A DNA stretch of 64,000 bases from NCBI GenBank assembly GCA_050742455.1, contig JBOGIG010000111.1, forward strand, positions 1 to 64,000, read 5' to 3'. Each line of letters opens with the position of its first letter. The stretch's first letter is position 1. The translations under genes and the position numbers were made by a program. Source of the stretch: JBOGIG01 sp050742455 (GTDB taxonomy: Bacteria > Actinomycetota > Acidimicrobiia > Acidimicrobiales > JBOGIG01). The notes under the pieces were generated by a model. It saw only the letters and a list, made by a program, of their open reading frames with translations, was not told where the DNA came from and ran no database searches. Shown here piece after piece: positions 1 through 7,165 of this stretch.

Positions 1-240
1 TTCTCGGTCAAACCCCTCACCGGCCACTGCCAGGGGGCAGCCTCGGCAGTGGAGATCCTGGCCACGTGCTACGCCTTCCAGACCAACAACATCCCCGCCC
101 CCCCGCAGGTGGCTCCCGGTCATCCCCGCCTTGTGAACGGCCTCACCCCGCGCCGACCCGGCCTGATGCTCAAGTCATCGATCGGGATGGGTGGCTACAA
201 CTCCGTGGTGGTGCTGGAGGAGCCTGCTGGTCTGGCCTAG
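1..240 (+). CDS. Beta-ketoacyl-ACP synthase-like protein, C-terminal fragment
   Basis: The reading frame is open from the first base of the window and stops at TAG, so only about 79 C-terminal residues are present. KPLTGHCQGAAS followed by SIGMGGYNSVVVLE matches the end of condensing enzymes (KAS I/II, FabF type). The first motif carries one of the two active-site histidines, and the glycine-rich loop sits near the second. Tyr replaces the more usual Thr or His in GGxN. The role is inferred to be fatty acid or polyketide chain elongation. The enzyme class is fairly safe, but the exact paralogue cannot be told from this end. The stop lies 32 bp from the 3' end of lexA, which converges on it. 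Confidence 0.75.
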   Translation, partial: FSVKPLTGHCQGAASAVEILATCYAFQTNNIPAPPQVAPGHPRLVNGLTPRRPGLMLKSSIGMGGYNSVVVLEEPAGLA

Positions 241-272
241 CCGCGGGCTATCCGATGCCTTGGGCCAACTGC

Positions 273-902
273 CTAGAGGCGACGCAGGACGGTTACCACC
301 TTTCCGAAGATCCTCACCTCACTGGGATCGAGCACGATCGGCTCGTAGTCCGGGTTGGCCGGGAGTAAGGCTATCTTCCTGCCCTGGCGCGAGTAGATCT
401 TGACCGTGGCCTCATCACCGGGAATGCCGGCCACCACGGTGTCACCTTTCTCAGCTGTCACCTGGGCATGAACCACCACAAAATCGCCGTCGAGGATCCC
501 GGCCTGGATCATCGACTGGCCCCTGACTCGCAGCATGAACAAGGTGCCGTTGCCGGTGAAGTCCTCGGGCAGGGGGAGGAGATCCTCCACGTTCTCTTGG
601 GCCAGGACGTCGGTGCCGGCAGCCACATCGCCGATGAGGGGAACATGGCGGACCGGTCTGCTTGGCAGAGCCGCGCCTGACGAGGGGTCGAAGCGAACTT
701 CGATGGCCCGGGGCTTGGTGGGATCGCGTCGCAAGTAGCCCTGGCGCTGGAGCGTCGCAAGATGGGCATGAACGGTGGACGATGAGGCCAGCCCTACCGC
801 CTCACCGATCTCCCTGACAGATGGGGGGTAGCCCCGATCTCTCAGTGCCTGGGCGATGAAGTCGAGGATTTCCCGTCGCTTTCCTGTCACCGTGAGTTCC
901 AT
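273..902 (-). CDS. lexA: LexA repressor, SOS regulator
   Basis: LexA represses DNA-damage genes and cleaves itself when RecA filaments form. The 209 residues have the usual length and layout. A winged helix-turn-helix occupies residues 1-70 (PPSVREIGEAVGLASSSTVH). The Ala95-Gly96 cleavage site (DVAAGTD), catalytic Ser130 (RGQSM) and Lys168 (EATVKIY) are all present, so the protein should be functional and cleavable. AGGAGG lies 6 nt before the ATG. The gene diverges from a LysM protein gene over four LexA-box matches, so autoregulation is very likely. The order lexA / LysM protein / nrdR is the same as Rv2720-Rv2719c-Rv2718c of Mycobacterium tuberculosis. Confidence 0.97.
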   Translation of the reverse strand: MELTVTGKRREILDFIAQALRDRGYPPSVREIGEAVGLASSSTVHAHLATLQRQGYLRRDPTKPRAIEVRFDPSSGAALPSRPVRHVPLIGDVAAGTDVLAQENVEDLLPLPEDFTGNGTLFMLRVRGQSMIQAGILDGDFVVVHAQVTAEKGDTVVAGIPGDEATVKIYSRQGRKIALLPANPDYEPIVLDPSEVRIFGKVVTVLRRL

Positions 903-936
903 GGCCGCCTCCTGAGGTCCAGTGCCCGGGGTTGGG

Positions 937-963
937 CTGATACGAACAGGCGTTCGCAGTCAA
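937..963 (-). promoter_or_regulatory. Candidate lexA promoter
   Basis: On the minus strand TTGACT (958-963) and TATCAG (937-942) flank a LexA box that fills the 15-bp gap. The spacing is shorter than the usual 16-18 bp. The placement of the operator inside the promoter fits autorepression. Confidence 0.5.
943..956. promoter_or_regulatory. LexA (SOS) box 1
   Basis: CGAACAGGCGTTCG matches the Gram-positive/actinobacterial SOS box CGAAC-N4-GTTCG exactly. It is the box nearest to the lexA start. Confidence 0.9.
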
Positions 964-987
964 GTTACCAGGGCCGAATCACCAATA

Positions 988-1001
988 CAAACATTTGTTC
1001 G
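988..1001. promoter_or_regulatory. LexA (SOS) box 2, one mismatch
   Basis: CAAACATTTGTTCG has one mismatch to CGAAC-N4-GTTCG. It lies between the exact boxes 1 and 3. Confidence 0.6.
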
Positions 1002-1010
1002 ATTTCGGTC

Positions 1011-1040
1011 TTGACACCGAACAGGTGTTCGTGGTTCCAT
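1011..1040 (+). promoter_or_regulatory. Candidate promoter of the SOS-controlled LysM gene
   Basis: TTGACA (1011-1016) and TTCCAT (1035-1040) are 18 bp apart. LexA box 3 sits wholly inside this spacer, so LexA bound there would block RNA polymerase. Confidence 0.55.
1018..1031. promoter_or_regulatory. LexA (SOS) box 3
   Basis: CGAACAGGTGTTCG is an exact match to the SOS box and lies in the spacer of the LysM gene promoter. Confidence 0.9.
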
Positions 1041-1050
1041 TGATCTACGG

Positions 1051-1064
1051 CGAACAGGTGTTCG
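1051..1064. promoter_or_regulatory. LexA (SOS) box 4
   Basis: CGAACAGGTGTTCG is identical to box 3 and lies 19 bp downstream of it, between the promoter and the ribosome-binding site of the LysM gene. Confidence 0.9.
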
Positions 1065-1094
1065 CCTGGAATGGGCCTCAACGGGAGCGATCTC

Positions 1095-1166
1095 ATGGCA
1101 TTCGAGGGCGGCATGGCATTCGAGGGCGGTATGGCAATCGGCGGCGGTATGGCAAGCGGCGGCAGG
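1095..1166 (+). repeat. Four 18-bp tandem units, each opening with ATG
   Basis: Copies start at 1095, 1113, 1131 and 1149. The first two differ by one base and the last two are diverged. They encode MAFEGG, MAFEGG, MAIGGG and MASGGR at the N-terminus of the LysM protein. Confidence 0.9.
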
Positions 1167-1484
1167 ACCGCAGCGGTGGACTACAGGGGACGCAGGCTAG
1201 GAGCCGGGATCGTCTTGGCCATGGCCCTCGTGCTGGTGATTGTGGCCCTGCGCTACGCCATGGGTCTGCTCGGAGGCGGCCCCCTCGCTGCCTCCGAGCA
1301 GGGCGGCTCGCTGTCAATTCAACCAGTGAGCCACGTCACCTACGTGGTGCAGCCCGGGGACACCCTGTGGAGCATCGCCACCAAGTCCGACCCCCAGGCC
1401 GACCCCCGGATCCTGGTGAGCCGGCTATCCCATCAAGCGGGCGGCTCCGAGCTGCACGTTGGACAACTCCTCACCCTTCCCTGA
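1095..1484 (+). CDS. SOS-induced LysM membrane protein, ChiZ/YneA-like division inhibitor candidate
   Basis: The 129-residue protein has a repetitive N-terminus, one membrane helix (about residues 37-58, rich in V, L, I and A) and an extracytoplasmic LysM domain (TYVVQPGDTLWSIATKS to LHVGQLLTLP). LysM binds peptidoglycan. The architecture and position beside lexA match M. tuberculosis Rv2719c (ChiZ); Bacillus YneA and Corynebacterium DivS are functional parallels that stop division during the SOS response. The start at 1095 is chosen because GGGAG lies 7 nt upstream. An ATG at 1071 would sit 6 nt after LexA box 4 with no binding site. Four tandem 18-bp units each begin with ATG, so later starts are also possible. 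The division-inhibitor role is inferred. Confidence 0.85.
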   Translation: MAFEGGMAFEGGMAIGGGMASGGRTAAVDYRGRRLGAGIVLAMALVLVIVALRYAMGLLGGGPLAASEQGGSLSIQPVSHVTYVVQPGDTLWSIATKSDPQADPRILVSRLSHQAGGSELHVGQLLTLP

Positions 1485-1615
1485 GTGATCTCTGGAATGT
1501 CTGACCGATCCCCGGTATGACCGTGCTGGCGGTTGCCTCGCCGGGTACGGCGGCGCAGGTGTTGGGGTCGCCGGCGAACTTGCGCAATGGGTCGGGTTGT
1601 ACCACCGTCGAGGGA

Positions 1616-2101
1616 ATGAGGTGCCCGTGGTGTGCCAGCGTGGAAGACAAGGTGGTGGACTCGCGACTGGCCGACGACGGCGTGGCCATCAGGCGCCGGC
1701 GGGAATGCCTGGAATGCAACCGCCGCTACACGACATTCGAACGGGTGGAGGAAGCCCCTCTGTGGGTCGTCAAACGGTCGGGTCAACGCGAGCCGTTCGA
1801 CATCCGCAAGTTGATCGACGGGGTCCGCTCGGCGGCCAAGAACCGTCCGGTCGGCCAGGATCAGATGGAGAGCCTGGCGGCCGAGGTCGAAGAGGTGCTG
1901 CGCCCCCACGGTCCCGACCTGACGAGCCAGCAAGTGGGCCTGGCCGTTCTCGACCTGCTGCGTTCTCTCGATGATGTCACCTACTTGCGCTTCGCCAGTG
2001 TGTACAAGGACTTCACCGAGGCAGGCGACTTCGAGCGCGAGGCGGGTCTGCTGACAAAGTCCACCGAGCCCAAGCGTCGCTCTCCGAGCTCCAGGCACTA
2101 G
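1616..2101 (+). CDS. nrdR: Transcriptional repressor NrdR of ribonucleotide reductase genes
   Basis: NrdR senses ATP/dATP and represses ribonucleotide reductase operons. The 161 residues begin with the canonical MRCPWC zinc-ribbon motif (CPWC, later CLEC; RRRRECLECNRRYTTFERVE) and continue into the ATP-cone (KRSGQREPFDIRKLIDGVRSA). The family start MRCP fixes the ATG at 1616, although the open frame reaches 99 bp further upstream. AGGG abuts this ATG, too close to act as a normal binding site. No ribonucleotide reductase gene is in the window, so the targets lie elsewhere. The gene follows the SOS-controlled LysM gene with a 131-bp gap and converges with the RlpA-like gene at a 3-bp gap. Confidence 0.95.
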   Translation: MRCPWCASVEDKVVDSRLADDGVAIRRRRECLECNRRYTTFERVEEAPLWVVKRSGQREPFDIRKLIDGVRSAAKNRPVGQDQMESLAAEVEEVLRPHGPDLTSQQVGLAVLDLLRSLDDVTYLRFASVYKDFTEAGDFEREAGLLTKSTEPKRRSPSSRH

Positions 2102-2104
2102 CCG

Positions 2105-3238
2105 TCAAGAAGGTGTCACCACCTGGGCGCTGACTTGGGCCAGACCGCTGTAACCCAGGGCCGTGGCGGCGGCATGGCTCAGGTCCAAGAAGCGCCCGGC
2201 CACGTAGGGGCCTCGATCGTTGATGAGGACCAGGACTCGGGCCGAACCTCGGCTCACGACCAGGAAGGTTCCAAGCGGTAGGTCGGGACTGGCCGCAGTC
2301 CAGGCATTCTCGTCATAGATCGCTCCGCTGGCCGTCGCCAGGCCGTCGAATCCCGGGCCATACCAGGAGGCCACACCGACCTGTGCCGATCCGACGGGAG
2401 ACAGGCCGGGAGGCAGGGCGGCGCCAGGCGGAATGGGCCCGAACGGGTAACGGGCCATCAGGGCAAGCTGTGCCTTGGTGGCTTGCAGGTGACCGGCGCC
2501 CGACGCCACTGCGCCGGTAGCGGACCCGGTTCCAGTGGCGATGCCGGGCGCGGAGGCACCGGATCGACCCATGGCGGCGGCCCGAGCCTGATCCTCGGCC
2601 AGGAGGGTTGCGGCCGCTGCGGCCTTGGCCCGGGCCACCCGGGCGACTTGGACGGCCAGCTGGGCGGCCAGATCGGCTTGCAGGGTCGACAAGTGGGCCT
2701 GGATCACTACACCAGCCCGCTCCTCGGCTCGGACCTGGGAGAGATCGAGGCCGACCTGGTGGCGAAGGGAGGCGTAACGCCTCAGGTCGGCTTTTTGCTG
2801 GGCAAAGGCCGCAGCCATGAAGACAGAGGCGGTGAAGTTGGCGCCCAGCCCGGCCAGGGCCCGCCCGAGGGCCGAGTCCGTCGATGCGTTGGGGCCTTGG
2901 ATGAAGGCGTTCACCGCAGCTGCCTGGGCGTTCGACTGTGTCCGGTACCAGGAACCTTGGATCGAATTCAGCTGCAGCTGATCGCTGACCACGTGTGATT
3001 CGATGTTGGCCAGTTGGTCGGTGACTGCGGCAATCTGTAGAAGGACCCGGTTCTGCTTGGCGACCACATCTGATGGGCCGGCGGCACCGGCGGGAGCGGC
3101 GAGCGTGAGGGGGACCGGGCCCGCGGCGACCATGGCGGCGCCCGCCGGAGTGGCCCAGGGAACCCCGCCCGCGAGGAGTGCCACCATGGTCGCGCCGACT
3201 ACGGCGCAACGACGGAGCCGAACGGTCGCGCCGACCAT
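2105..3238 (-). CDS. Secreted RlpA-like double-psi beta-barrel protein with coiled-coil region
   Basis: With the ATG at 3238 the protein has 377 residues. A signal peptide (arginine-rich start, hydrophobic MVALLAGGVPW, ATPAGA cleavage region) is followed by a long Ala/Gln-rich helical stretch and a C-terminal RlpA-type domain. That domain shows VASWYGPGFDGLATASG, LINDRGPY and GRFLDLS. RlpA-family proteins act on peptidoglycan glycan strands, and the Asp in the last motif is part of the known active site. The role is inferred to be wall remodelling. The open frame extends to 3577, but that would overlap pfkA. Starts at 3331 and 3187 are alternatives, and a 36-bp tandem repeat lies in the N-terminal coding region. 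Confidence 0.8.
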   Translation of the reverse strand: MVGATVRLRRCAVVGATMVALLAGGVPWATPAGAAMVAAGPVPLTLAAPAGAAGPSDVVAKQNRVLLQIAAVTDQLANIESHVVSDQLQLNSIQGSWYRTQSNAQAAAVNAFIQGPNASTDSALGRALAGLGANFTASVFMAAAFAQQKADLRRYASLRHQVGLDLSQVRAEERAGVVIQAHLSTLQADLAAQLAVQVARVARAKAAAAATLLAEDQARAAAMGRSGASAPGIATGTGSATGAVASGAGHLQATKAQLALMARYPFGPIPPGAALPPGLSPVGSAQVGVASWYGPGFDGLATASGAIYDENAWTAASPDLPLGTFLVVSRGSARVLVLINDRGPYVAGRFLDLSHAAATALGYSGLAQVSAQVVTPS

Positions 3239-3259
3239 GGCGCAACGACGGAACCGAAC
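3188..3259. repeat. 36-bp direct tandem repeat, two copies
   Basis: Copies are 3188-3223 and 3224-3259, with three mismatches. They cover the start and signal-peptide region of the RlpA-like gene, so each copy can encode the same arginine-containing segment. Confidence 0.9.
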
Positions 3260-3288
3260 GGTGATGCGGGGTGTTCTCAACACAGTAT

Positions 3289-3318
3289 TTGTCGGCCCCA
3301 GCCGACCTAGCCTGTAGT
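3289..3318 (+). promoter_or_regulatory. Candidate pfkA promoter
   Basis: TTGTCG (3289-3294) and TGTAGT (3313-3318) are separated by 18 bp, 38 bp before the pfkA start. AGGGGG about ten bases before the ATG would be the ribosome-binding site. Confidence 0.35.
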
Positions 3319-3356
3319 TGCGGTCTGGCATTCCGGCGAGCAGGGGGCGTGGCCAT

Positions 3357-4433
3357 ATGAAGGTTGGTGTGTTGACTGGCGGGGGAGATTGCCCCGGTCT
3401 GAATGCGGTGATTCGAGCAGTGGTGCGCAAGGGTGAGGATGAATTCGGCTTTGAATTCATCGGATTCGCCGACGGCTGGAGGGGTGTAGTGGAAAGCCGG
3501 GTGCTACCCCTGGACGTAGAGCGGTGTCGGGGGATCCTGCCCCGCGGCGGGACGATCCTGGGCACATCGCGGACCAATCCTTACAAGCTGGAAGGGGGCG
3601 AAGAGGCTTGTCTGGCCACGGTGGCTCAATTGGGCCTGGGGGCCCTGGTGGCCATCGGCGGAGAGGACACCCTGGGCGTGGCGGCCCGCCTGGCCAATCG
3701 GGGGGTGCCCGTTGTGGGGGTGCCCAAGACCATCGACAACGACCTGTCTGCAACCGAAGTCACCTTTGGTTTCCACACCGCGGTCCAAATTGCCACCGAC
3801 GCCATCGACCGCCTGCACACCACCGCCGAAGCACACGATCGTGTGATCGTGTGCGAGGTCATGGGCCGCCACGCCGGTTGGATCGCCACCTATGCCGGGA
3901 TCGCCGGCGGAGCGGCCGAAGTCCTGGTACCCGAGCAGCCCTTCGACATCGAAGAGGTCTGTGCCAACCTGGTCCATCGCCACGCCAAAGGCCGGTTTGC
4001 CTCGATTGTGGTCGTGGCCGAAGGAGCCCGTCCTCGAGCTGGGACCATGCCGGTGGCGTCGGGAGCCGACAACCCTGCGGCCATGGGGGATCCGGTCAGT
4101 CCCGAGGTGGTGGAACTGGACCAGTTCGGTCATGTGCGCCTGGGGGGGATCGCCAACATCCTGGCCGCCGAGATAGAGCGTCGGACCGGTTTCGAATCAC
4201 GGGTGACCATCCTGGGCCACACCCAACGCGGCGGCACCCCGACCGCCTTCGATAGGGTGCTGGCCACCCGGTTCGGCATCGCCGCCATCGACGCCGTAAA
4301 TGACGGCGATTTTGCCAAGATGGTTGCGCTCCAGTCGGGACGGATAGTCCGTGTCCCGCTGGCCGATGCCGTGGCCCAACTCAAAACGGTGGATCCCGAT
4401 CTGCTCGGCGTGGCCGAGGTGTTCTTCGGGTGA
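3357..4433 (+). CDS. pfkA: 6-phosphofructokinase, probably pyrophosphate-dependent
   Basis: The enzyme phosphorylates fructose 6-phosphate at C1 in glycolysis. The 358 residues show GGGDCPGLNA (8-17), the catalytic PKTIDND (123-129) and MGRHAGW. At the phosphoryl-donor site the residues are GGED (Asp104) and Lys124. In this superfamily Gly at 104 goes with ATP use, and Asp104 plus Lys124 marks pyrophosphate-dependent enzymes such as that of Amycolatopsis methanolica; M. tuberculosis PfkA has GGEGT. A reversible PPi-linked enzyme is therefore inferred. The start has AGGGGG upstream. The gene converges with the inositol phosphatase gene at a 7-bp gap. Confidence 0.92.
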   Translation: MKVGVLTGGGDCPGLNAVIRAVVRKGEDEFGFEFIGFADGWRGVVESRVLPLDVERCRGILPRGGTILGTSRTNPYKLEGGEEACLATVAQLGLGALVAIGGEDTLGVAARLANRGVPVVGVPKTIDNDLSATEVTFGFHTAVQIATDAIDRLHTTAEAHDRVIVCEVMGRHAGWIATYAGIAGGAAEVLVPEQPFDIEEVCANLVHRHAKGRFASIVVVAEGARPRAGTMPVASGADNPAAMGDPVSPEVVELDQFGHVRLGGIANILAAEIERRTGFESRVTILGHTQRGGTPTAFDRVLATRFGIAAIDAVNDGDFAKMVALQSGRIVRVPLADAVAQLKTVDPDLLGVAEVFFG

Positions 4434-4440
4434 CCGCAGC

Positions 4441-5343
4441 TCAGGGATCCTCGGGGCAGTCGTAGGCTGCGGCCAAAAGAGCAACCAGCTCTGCCTCCAA
4501 TCCCGGGGCGGCGGCCACGGTGATGATCAAAGGCGGATCTCCCGGGAGGCCCGGCGCCGGCAATTCAACCAGTTTGGCCCCCGCTTCTTGGGCGATGAGC
4601 GATCCAGCGGCCTTGTCCCATGGGGCCAGGCCGGCCTCCCAGAACCCGTCGAGACGCCCGGCGCCCACCCAGCACAGGTCCAAGGCGGCCGATCCGATGC
4701 GTCGGATGTCCCGGACCTGATGGACGATCTTGGTCAGGGCCTGTCCCTGGAGCATCCGGACGGCCGGGTCGTAGGAAAATCCCGTCGCCATCAACGCCTC
4801 CGCCAACCCTGGCCCGGGAGCCACTCCGAGAGGTCCGGGAGCCACTCCGATAGGTATCGACTCCGGATTATCCCCGCCACCTGGACCCGACACCGATGGC
4901 GACCGGGTGAGGTAGGCGCCCCGGCCCCGAACGGCCGAGAACGTCTCGCCGGTCAGAGGTTGGTGCACCACCCCGACCACGGACCGACCCTGGTCGTCTT
5001 GCAGGGCGATGGAGACAGCCCAGGCCGGGTGGCCGTAGAGGTAGTTGGTAGTCCCGTCGAGGGGATCGACAACCCAGGTGTATCCGGATGGGCCCGACTT
5101 GGCCGCCCCCTCCTCTCCCAGGATCGAATCATCGGGGCGGCTTCGGTGCAGTCCGGCCACGATGTGAGCCTCAGAAGCGGTGTCCATGTCACTGACCATG
5201 TCGGTGGCCGATGACTTGGTTCTGATTGAGGAGCGGGGTCCTTCGAAGCCGATCAATAAGAGCCGGCCCGCTGACTGGGCCAGCTCGAGGGCCACATCCA
5301 GGGCACCCGGCGGTCCGGCGTCATCGGCGATGGGCACGCTCAA
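4441..5343 (-). CDS. Inositol monophosphatase family phosphatase
   Basis: The Mg2+-dependent sugar/inositol phosphatase fold is shown by GEEGA, WVVDPLDGTTNY (metal-binding DPLDGT) and APWDKAAGSLIAQEAG (WDxAAG). The length, about 300 residues, is normal for the family. The substrate cannot be read from sequence; inositol-1-phosphate, histidinol-phosphate and fructose-1,6-bisphosphate are all precedents in actinobacteria. Two starts are close together: TTG at 5343 and GTG at 5337. TAGACA lies 7 nt before the GTG, so the shorter, possibly leaderless form is plausible. A 21-bp tandem repeat encodes GVAPGPL-GVAPGP in a loop region. Confidence 0.87.
   Translation of the reverse strand: MSVPIADDAGPPGALDVALELAQSAGRLLLIGFEGPRSSIRTKSSATDMVSDMDTASEAHIVAGLHRSRPDDSILGEEGAAKSGPSGYTWVVDPLDGTTNYLYGHPAWAVSIALQDDQGRSVVGVVHQPLTGETFSAVRGRGAYLTRSPSVSGPGGGDNPESIPIGVAPGPLGVAPGPGLAEALMATGFSYDPAVRMLQGQALTKIVHQVRDIRRIGSAALDLCWVGAGRLDGFWEAGLAPWDKAAGSLIAQEAGAKLVELPAPGLPGDPPLIITVAAAPGLEAELVALLAAAYDCPEDP
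4814..4855. repeat. 21-bp tandem repeat, two copies, in frame
   Basis: Copies 4814-4834 and 4835-4855 differ at one base. They encode a repeated seven-residue GVAPGPL-type segment in the inositol phosphatase family protein. Confidence 0.9.
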
Positions 5344-5381
5344 TTGTCTAGCCCCCTCGCCGAGGGCCGGGCCAGGAACCC

Positions 5382-5387
5382 TAGGCT
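5382..5387 (+). promoter_or_regulatory. Candidate -10 element (TAGGCT), leaderless start
   Basis: TAGGCT ends 6 nt before the ATG at 5394. No purine-rich binding site precedes that ATG, so transcription probably starts at or next to the start codon. Confidence 0.5.
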
Positions 5388-5393
5388 TAGCGA

Positions 5394-6422
5394 ATGACCG
5401 GAACGAATGGCGCCATGGTTGACCTCCGTTCGGATACCGTCACCCAGCCCACCGAGGCCATGCGCCGGGCCATGGCCAGCGCCGAGGTGGGCGACGACGT
5501 CTACGGGGAGGATCCCACCGTCAATCGGCTGGAGGAGGCCTTCGCCGACCGGCTGGGCATGGGGGCTGCCCTCTTCGTGCCCAGCGGCACCATGGCCAAT
5601 CAGATCGCCCTGCGCCTCCTTTACCAGCCTGGCACAGTGGCCGTGGCGGGTAGGAGGCAGCACGTGGTCATCTATGAGGGCGCAGCCTCGGCCCGCAACA
5701 GCGGGGTGGCGTTTCTCGAGGTCGACGACACCGGGGGAGGATGGGACCCGGTCTGGGTGCAGTGGGCAAAGGACTCGGCCCAGCATCACCAACCCCGGCC
5801 CAGCGTGGCCTGTGTGGAGAACACCCATATGGCTTCGGGCGGGCTCATCTGGGACATCGAGGATCTGGCCCGCTTGTCTCCGTCGGACACCGGGGTGGCG
5901 CTGCACATGGATGGGGCCCGGCTGTTCAACGCCGAGGTGGCGACAGGAGTGGCGGCCTCTTCGTGGGCGAAACTTGCCACCACCGTCATGTGCTGTCTGT
6001 CCAAGGGTCTGTGTGCCCCGGTGGGATCACTTCTGGCCGGACCGGTGGATCTGGTGGGTGAGGCCCGGGCCGAGAGGTCGCGCCTAGGGGGATCCATGCG
6101 TCAGGCCGGGATCGTGGCCGCCGCCGGGTTGGTGGCTTTGGACGCCATGGTGGACCGCCTGAGCGAGGACCACGTCCGGGCCAACCGATTGGCGGAGGGT
6201 GTCGGAGCCCGATGGGATGTCATGGGAGCATCGAATGGAGCCGTGGCCTCCAACATGGTGGTTTTCCCCCACCCTGACACCGACGGCCTCGAGCGCCACA
6301 TGAGGGGATCGGGTGTTCTGGTGGGAACCATCGCTCCGGGAATCGTGCGCCTGGTCACCCATGCCGATGTCGACGACGCCGGCATCGAAAGAGCCCTCCG
6401 GGCACTCTCCGAGGCGCCTTGA
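5394..6422 (+). CDS. ltaE: Low-specificity threonine aldolase (beta-eliminating lyase family)
   Basis: This PLP enzyme splits L-threonine or allo-threonine into glycine and acetaldehyde. The 342 residues open with MVDLRSDTVTQPTEAM, and GDDVYGEDPTVNRLE is the family signature. Further motifs are PSGTMANQIAL, HMDGARLFNA and the PLP-binding lysine in CLSKGLCAPVGS. The order and length fit bacterial LtaE. The start at 5394 follows a TAGGCT hexamer by 6 nt; an ATG at 5415 (MVDLRSD) is the alternative and is closer to family starts. Low substrate specificity is typical of this subgroup and was not shown here. Confidence 0.9.
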   Translation: MTGTNGAMVDLRSDTVTQPTEAMRRAMASAEVGDDVYGEDPTVNRLEEAFADRLGMGAALFVPSGTMANQIALRLLYQPGTVAVAGRRQHVVIYEGAASARNSGVAFLEVDDTGGGWDPVWVQWAKDSAQHHQPRPSVACVENTHMASGGLIWDIEDLARLSPSDTGVALHMDGARLFNAEVATGVAASSWAKLATTVMCCLSKGLCAPVGSLLAGPVDLVGEARAERSRLGGSMRQAGIVAAAGLVALDAMVDRLSEDHVRANRLAEGVGARWDVMGASNGAVASNMVVFPHPDTDGLERHMRGSGVLVGTIAPGIVRLVTHADVDDAGIERALRALSEAP

Positions 6423-6429
6423 ACCTGGC

Positions 6430-6435
6430 TACGCT
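6430..6435 (+). promoter_or_regulatory. Candidate -10 element (TACGCT), leaderless start
   Basis: TACGCT ends 6 nt before the GTG at 6442. A GGAGG directly abuts the GTG, too close to act as a normal binding site. Confidence 0.5.
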
Positions 6436-6441
6436 CGGAGG

Positions 6442-7152
6442 GTGGCCGAAGTTGTCGATTCCGTTCCCGAGGTGGCATTGGCCATATATGCCCACCCGGA
6501 CGACGCCGAGGTGTCCTGTGGAGGCACCCTGGCCTCATGGGCCAAGGCCGGTTCCCACATCGAGGTACTGATCTGCAACCTCGGCGACAAGGGCACCACC
6601 GTTGTCGGTGTCGACTCGGCCGATCTGTCCCGCCGCCGGGCCGATGAGGTGGCTCACGCGGCGCAGGTGCTGGGTCTTGACGGGCACGAGAATCTGGGCA
6701 TACCGGATGGGGAGCTGGAGAACACACCGGACCTGCGCCGGAGGCTGGTTTCGGTGATCCGGCGCGTGCGTCCGACGGTGCTGGTATGTCCTGACCCGCT
6801 GGCCGTGTTCTTCGGACAGGATTATTACAATCATCGGGATCACCGGATCGCCGGTTGGGCATCCCTTGATGCCGCATCCCCGGCCGCCGCCTTGCCGTTG
6901 TACTTCTCCGAGGAAGGGCCACCTCATCAGGTGGCAACCATCTATCTCTCGGGGACGTTGGAGCCCGACGTTTGGGTTGACATCTCTGCCACTCTGGATA
7001 CCAAGATCGAAGCCCTGCTGTGTCATGCCAGCCAGTTGGACGACCCGGGCGAGTGGCTGCGACGGGTGGTCCGACAACGGGCCGAGGAGGGAGGCCGAAG
7101 TGCCGGGGTGGCCTTTGCCGAGGGGTTCCGACGCCTTCGATTGATGGACTGA
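6442..7152 (+). CDS. PIG-L/LmbE family deacetylase
   Basis: This zinc-dependent amidase family removes acetyl or other acyl groups from amino sugars; MshB and Mca of mycothiol metabolism are members. The 236 residues show the metal motif AHPDDAE near residue 13 and a later histidine motif NHRDHRIAG, both needed for zinc binding. The GTG at 6442 gives the expected short N-terminus before the first strand (VALAIYAHPDD). The gene lies 13 bp before dinB on the same strand. Mycothiol or another sugar conjugate may be the substrate; no other mycothiol gene is in the window, so this stays open. Confidence 0.87.
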   Translation: MAEVVDSVPEVALAIYAHPDDAEVSCGGTLASWAKAGSHIEVLICNLGDKGTTVVGVDSADLSRRRADEVAHAAQVLGLDGHENLGIPDGELENTPDLRRRLVSVIRRVRPTVLVCPDPLAVFFGQDYYNHRDHRIAGWASLDAASPAAALPLYFSEEGPPHQVATIYLSGTLEPDVWVDISATLDTKIEALLCHASQLDDPGEWLRRVVRQRAEEGGRSAGVAFAEGFRRLRLMD

Positions 7153-7165
7153 CGCCGGCGCAGCC

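Noticed and set aside
2105..3577. Full-length 490-codon frame for the RlpA-like protein
   Set aside because: The first 110 codons overlap pfkA and its promoter and have no signal-peptide character; a start at 3238 or nearby gives a normal secretion signal.
4188..4204. TTCGAATCAC-like stretch as a tRNA T-loop
   Set aside because: It lies within pfkA and no acceptor stem or anticodon arm can be formed around it. No convincing tRNA was found anywhere in the window.
4351..5214. 287-codon plus-strand frame over the end of pfkA and the phosphatase gene
   Set aside because: It is antisense to the inositol monophosphatase family gene, whose motifs are complete.
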